Below are positions 62,939-64,000 of a stretch of 64,000 bases of DNA, piece after piece. The first letter of the stretch is position 1; the number at the start of each line of letters is the position of its first letter. Below the pieces are notes generated by a model. The model worked only from the letters and a program-made list of their open reading frames with translations, made no database searches and had not been told where the DNA came from. Location of the stretch: the NCBI RefSeq assembly GCF_019711595.1, contig NZ_JAIGNR010000002.1, positions 124,001 to 188,000 of the forward strand, in the 5' to 3' direction. A program made the position numbers and the translations under genes. Origin of the DNA: Qipengyuania sphaerica (GTDB lineage Bacteria; Pseudomonadota; Alphaproteobacteria; Sphingomonadales; Sphingomonadaceae).

Positions 62939-64000
62939 TCCACAGTGACCGATTTTGCAAGGTTGCGCGGCTGGTCGACATCGGTGCCTTTGACGCAGGC
63001 GACATGGTAGGCGAGCAACTGGACGGGGATCGCGTAGACGAGCGGCGCGATCAGCGGATGGACATTGGGCATCTCGATGGTGGCCAGACAGCCCTCACCC
63101 GCATCCTTCAGACCCTCGGCATCGGAAATCAGGACGATCTGCCCGCCGCGCGCGCGCACCTCTTCCATATTCGAGATGCTCTTCTCGAACAGCGGTCCCG
63201 AAGGCGCCAGTACGATAACGGGCACGTCGTCGTCGATCAGCGCGATCGGGCCATGCTTCATCTCGCCGCTCGCATAGCCTTCGGCGTGGATATAGCTGAT
63301 TTCCTTGAGTTTTAGTGCACCTTCCATCGCCAGCGGATAGTCCGGGCCGCGGCCGAGATAGAGAACGTCGCGAGCCGGGGCGATAAGGTGCGCCATGGCC
63401 GCGATATCGTCATCGTGATCGAGCGCGGCGTTGAGGCAGGCGGGCGCTTCGAGGAGGTGTGTAACCACCTCGTATTCTTCCTCGCGGCTCATATAGCCCT
63501 TTTTGACCGCCATATGCGCGGCCAGCGCTGCCAGAACCGCCAGCTGGCAGGTAAAGGCCTTGGTCGACGCAACACCGATTTCGGGGCCGGCATGGGTCGG
63601 CAAGAGCAGGTCGGCCTCGCGCGCCATAGTACTGGTCGGAACGTTGACCACTGCTGCGATCGTCTGGCCAGCCTCCTTGCAATGGCGCAGCGCAGCCAGC
63701 GTATCGGCTGTTTCGCCGCTTTGCGAAATGAACAGCGACAGCCCGCCCTCTTCGAGCACCGGTTCGCGATAGCGGAATTCGGAGGCGACATCGATGTCCA
63801 CCGGAACGCGGGCGAACTGCTCGAACCAGTATTTCGCCACCATGCCAGCATAATAGGAAGTGCCGCATGCGACGATCGTCACGCGCTTGATGCTGGAAAT
63901 ATCGAAATCGAATTGCGGCAGCGCAACGGAGACGCTTTCGCGATGCAGGTAGGAAGAGAGCGTCTGCGCAACGACGGTCGGCTGCTCGAATATCTCCTTC
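62935..64000 (-). CDS. glmS: Glutamine-fructose-6-phosphate aminotransferase, 5' end beyond window
   Basis: The C-terminal about 355 residues of GlmS, read from the right edge. EIFEQP, VACGTSYYAGMVAKYWFEQ, ISQSGETADTLAAL, STKAFTCQLA and the C-terminus NLAKSVTVE (typical of the family) mark the two SIS domains that isomerise fructose 6-phosphate. GlmS starts UDP-GlcNAc synthesis for peptidoglycan and LPS. The N-terminal glutaminase domain and the start lie past 64000. Confidence 0.96.
   Translation of the reverse strand, partial: KEIFEQPTVVAQTLSSYLHRESVSVALPQFDFDISSIKRVTIVACGTSYYAGMVAKYWFEQFARVPVDIDVASEFRYREPVLEEGGLSLFISQSGETADTLAALRHCKEAGQTIAAVVNVPTSTMAREADLLLPTHAGPEIGVASTKAFTCQLAVLAALAAHMAVKKGYMSREEEYEVVTHLLEAPACLNAALDHDDDIAAMAHLIAPARDVLYLGRGPDYPLAMEGALKLKEISYIHAEGYASGEMKHGPIALIDDDVPVIVLAPSGPLFEKSISNMEEVRARGGQIVLISDAEGLKDAGEGCLATIEMPNVHPLIAPLVYAIPVQLLAYHVACVKGTDVDQPRNLAKSVTVE

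Overview
The window is a dense, high-GC (clearly above 60 percent by eye) bacterial chromosome segment with housekeeping genes packed in short operons. Gene content and order (hisG-hisD-nusB-thiL-hppA; infA-maf-RNase E/G-yacG-tRNA-Phe; purS-purQ; pyrE-pdxJ-acpS-lepB), many TonB receptors, class A PBPs and DUF families common in sphingomonads point to an alphaproteobacterium of the Sphingomonadales, most likely Erythrobacteraceae (inference from protein sequence character; no search was run). There is no insertion sequence, prophage, CRISPR array or rRNA operon.

Layout. 1-6920: a tightly overlapping forward operon pyrE (5' end cut off)-serine hydrolase lipoprotein-pdxJ-membrane protein-acpS-lepB-AI-2E family permease-DUF3089 hydrolase-ruvX-mini membrane protein. 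6925-8948: a three-gene reverse cassette with a 54-residue peptide first, then two larger proteins of similar layout, one carrying a cupin-like H-x-H motif; this is the best candidate for an undescribed system. 9083-13194: two hotdog thioesterases, a class A PBP and cobS. 13229-20597: MpaB/DUF2236, a lower-GC patch with two orphan genes, an HxlR regulator with DUF1428, GST and VOC genes, then a J-protein, bolA, pirin, SDR and an alpha/beta hydrolase. 20594-28254: DUF2332, hisG-hisD-nusB-thiL, the proton-pumping pyrophosphatase hppA with a clear terminator, and tesB. 28283-35370: M14 peptidase, DEAD-box helicase with a possibly structured leader, SGNH/PPC hydrolase and a secreted NTF2-like protein. 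35406-45177: uvrC, amino acid permease, flavoprotein, WS/DGAT acyltransferase with a histone-H1-like tail, alpha/beta hydrolase, and a TonB receptor with an unusual Cys-containing insert. 45386-47500: infA-maf-RNase E/G-yacG and tRNA-Phe. 47517-53549: second class A PBP, HprK-like kinase, CPA1 antiporter, purC, lipid kinase. 53717-64000: M16 peptidase, TonB receptor, purS-purQ, a GGDEF/EAL protein, a GFA-family protein and glmS (its 5' part lies past the right edge).

Functional themes are nucleotide and cofactor synthesis (pyrE, purC, purS, purQ, pdxJ, thiL, hisG, hisD), cell envelope assembly (two bifunctional PBPs, lepB, glmS, acpS), outer-membrane uptake and periplasmic proteolysis (two TonB receptors, M14 and M16 peptidases), and storage lipid or acyl-CoA metabolism (WS/DGAT, tesB, hotdog proteins). 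Start/stop overlaps of the NTGA type are the norm, and two genes, ruvX and thiL, appear to lack any ATG/GTG/TTG start that would preserve the full family N-terminus. No gene-free stretch exceeds 300 bases; the longest gaps are 58929-59221, 34690-34914, 30902-31117 and 45178-45385.
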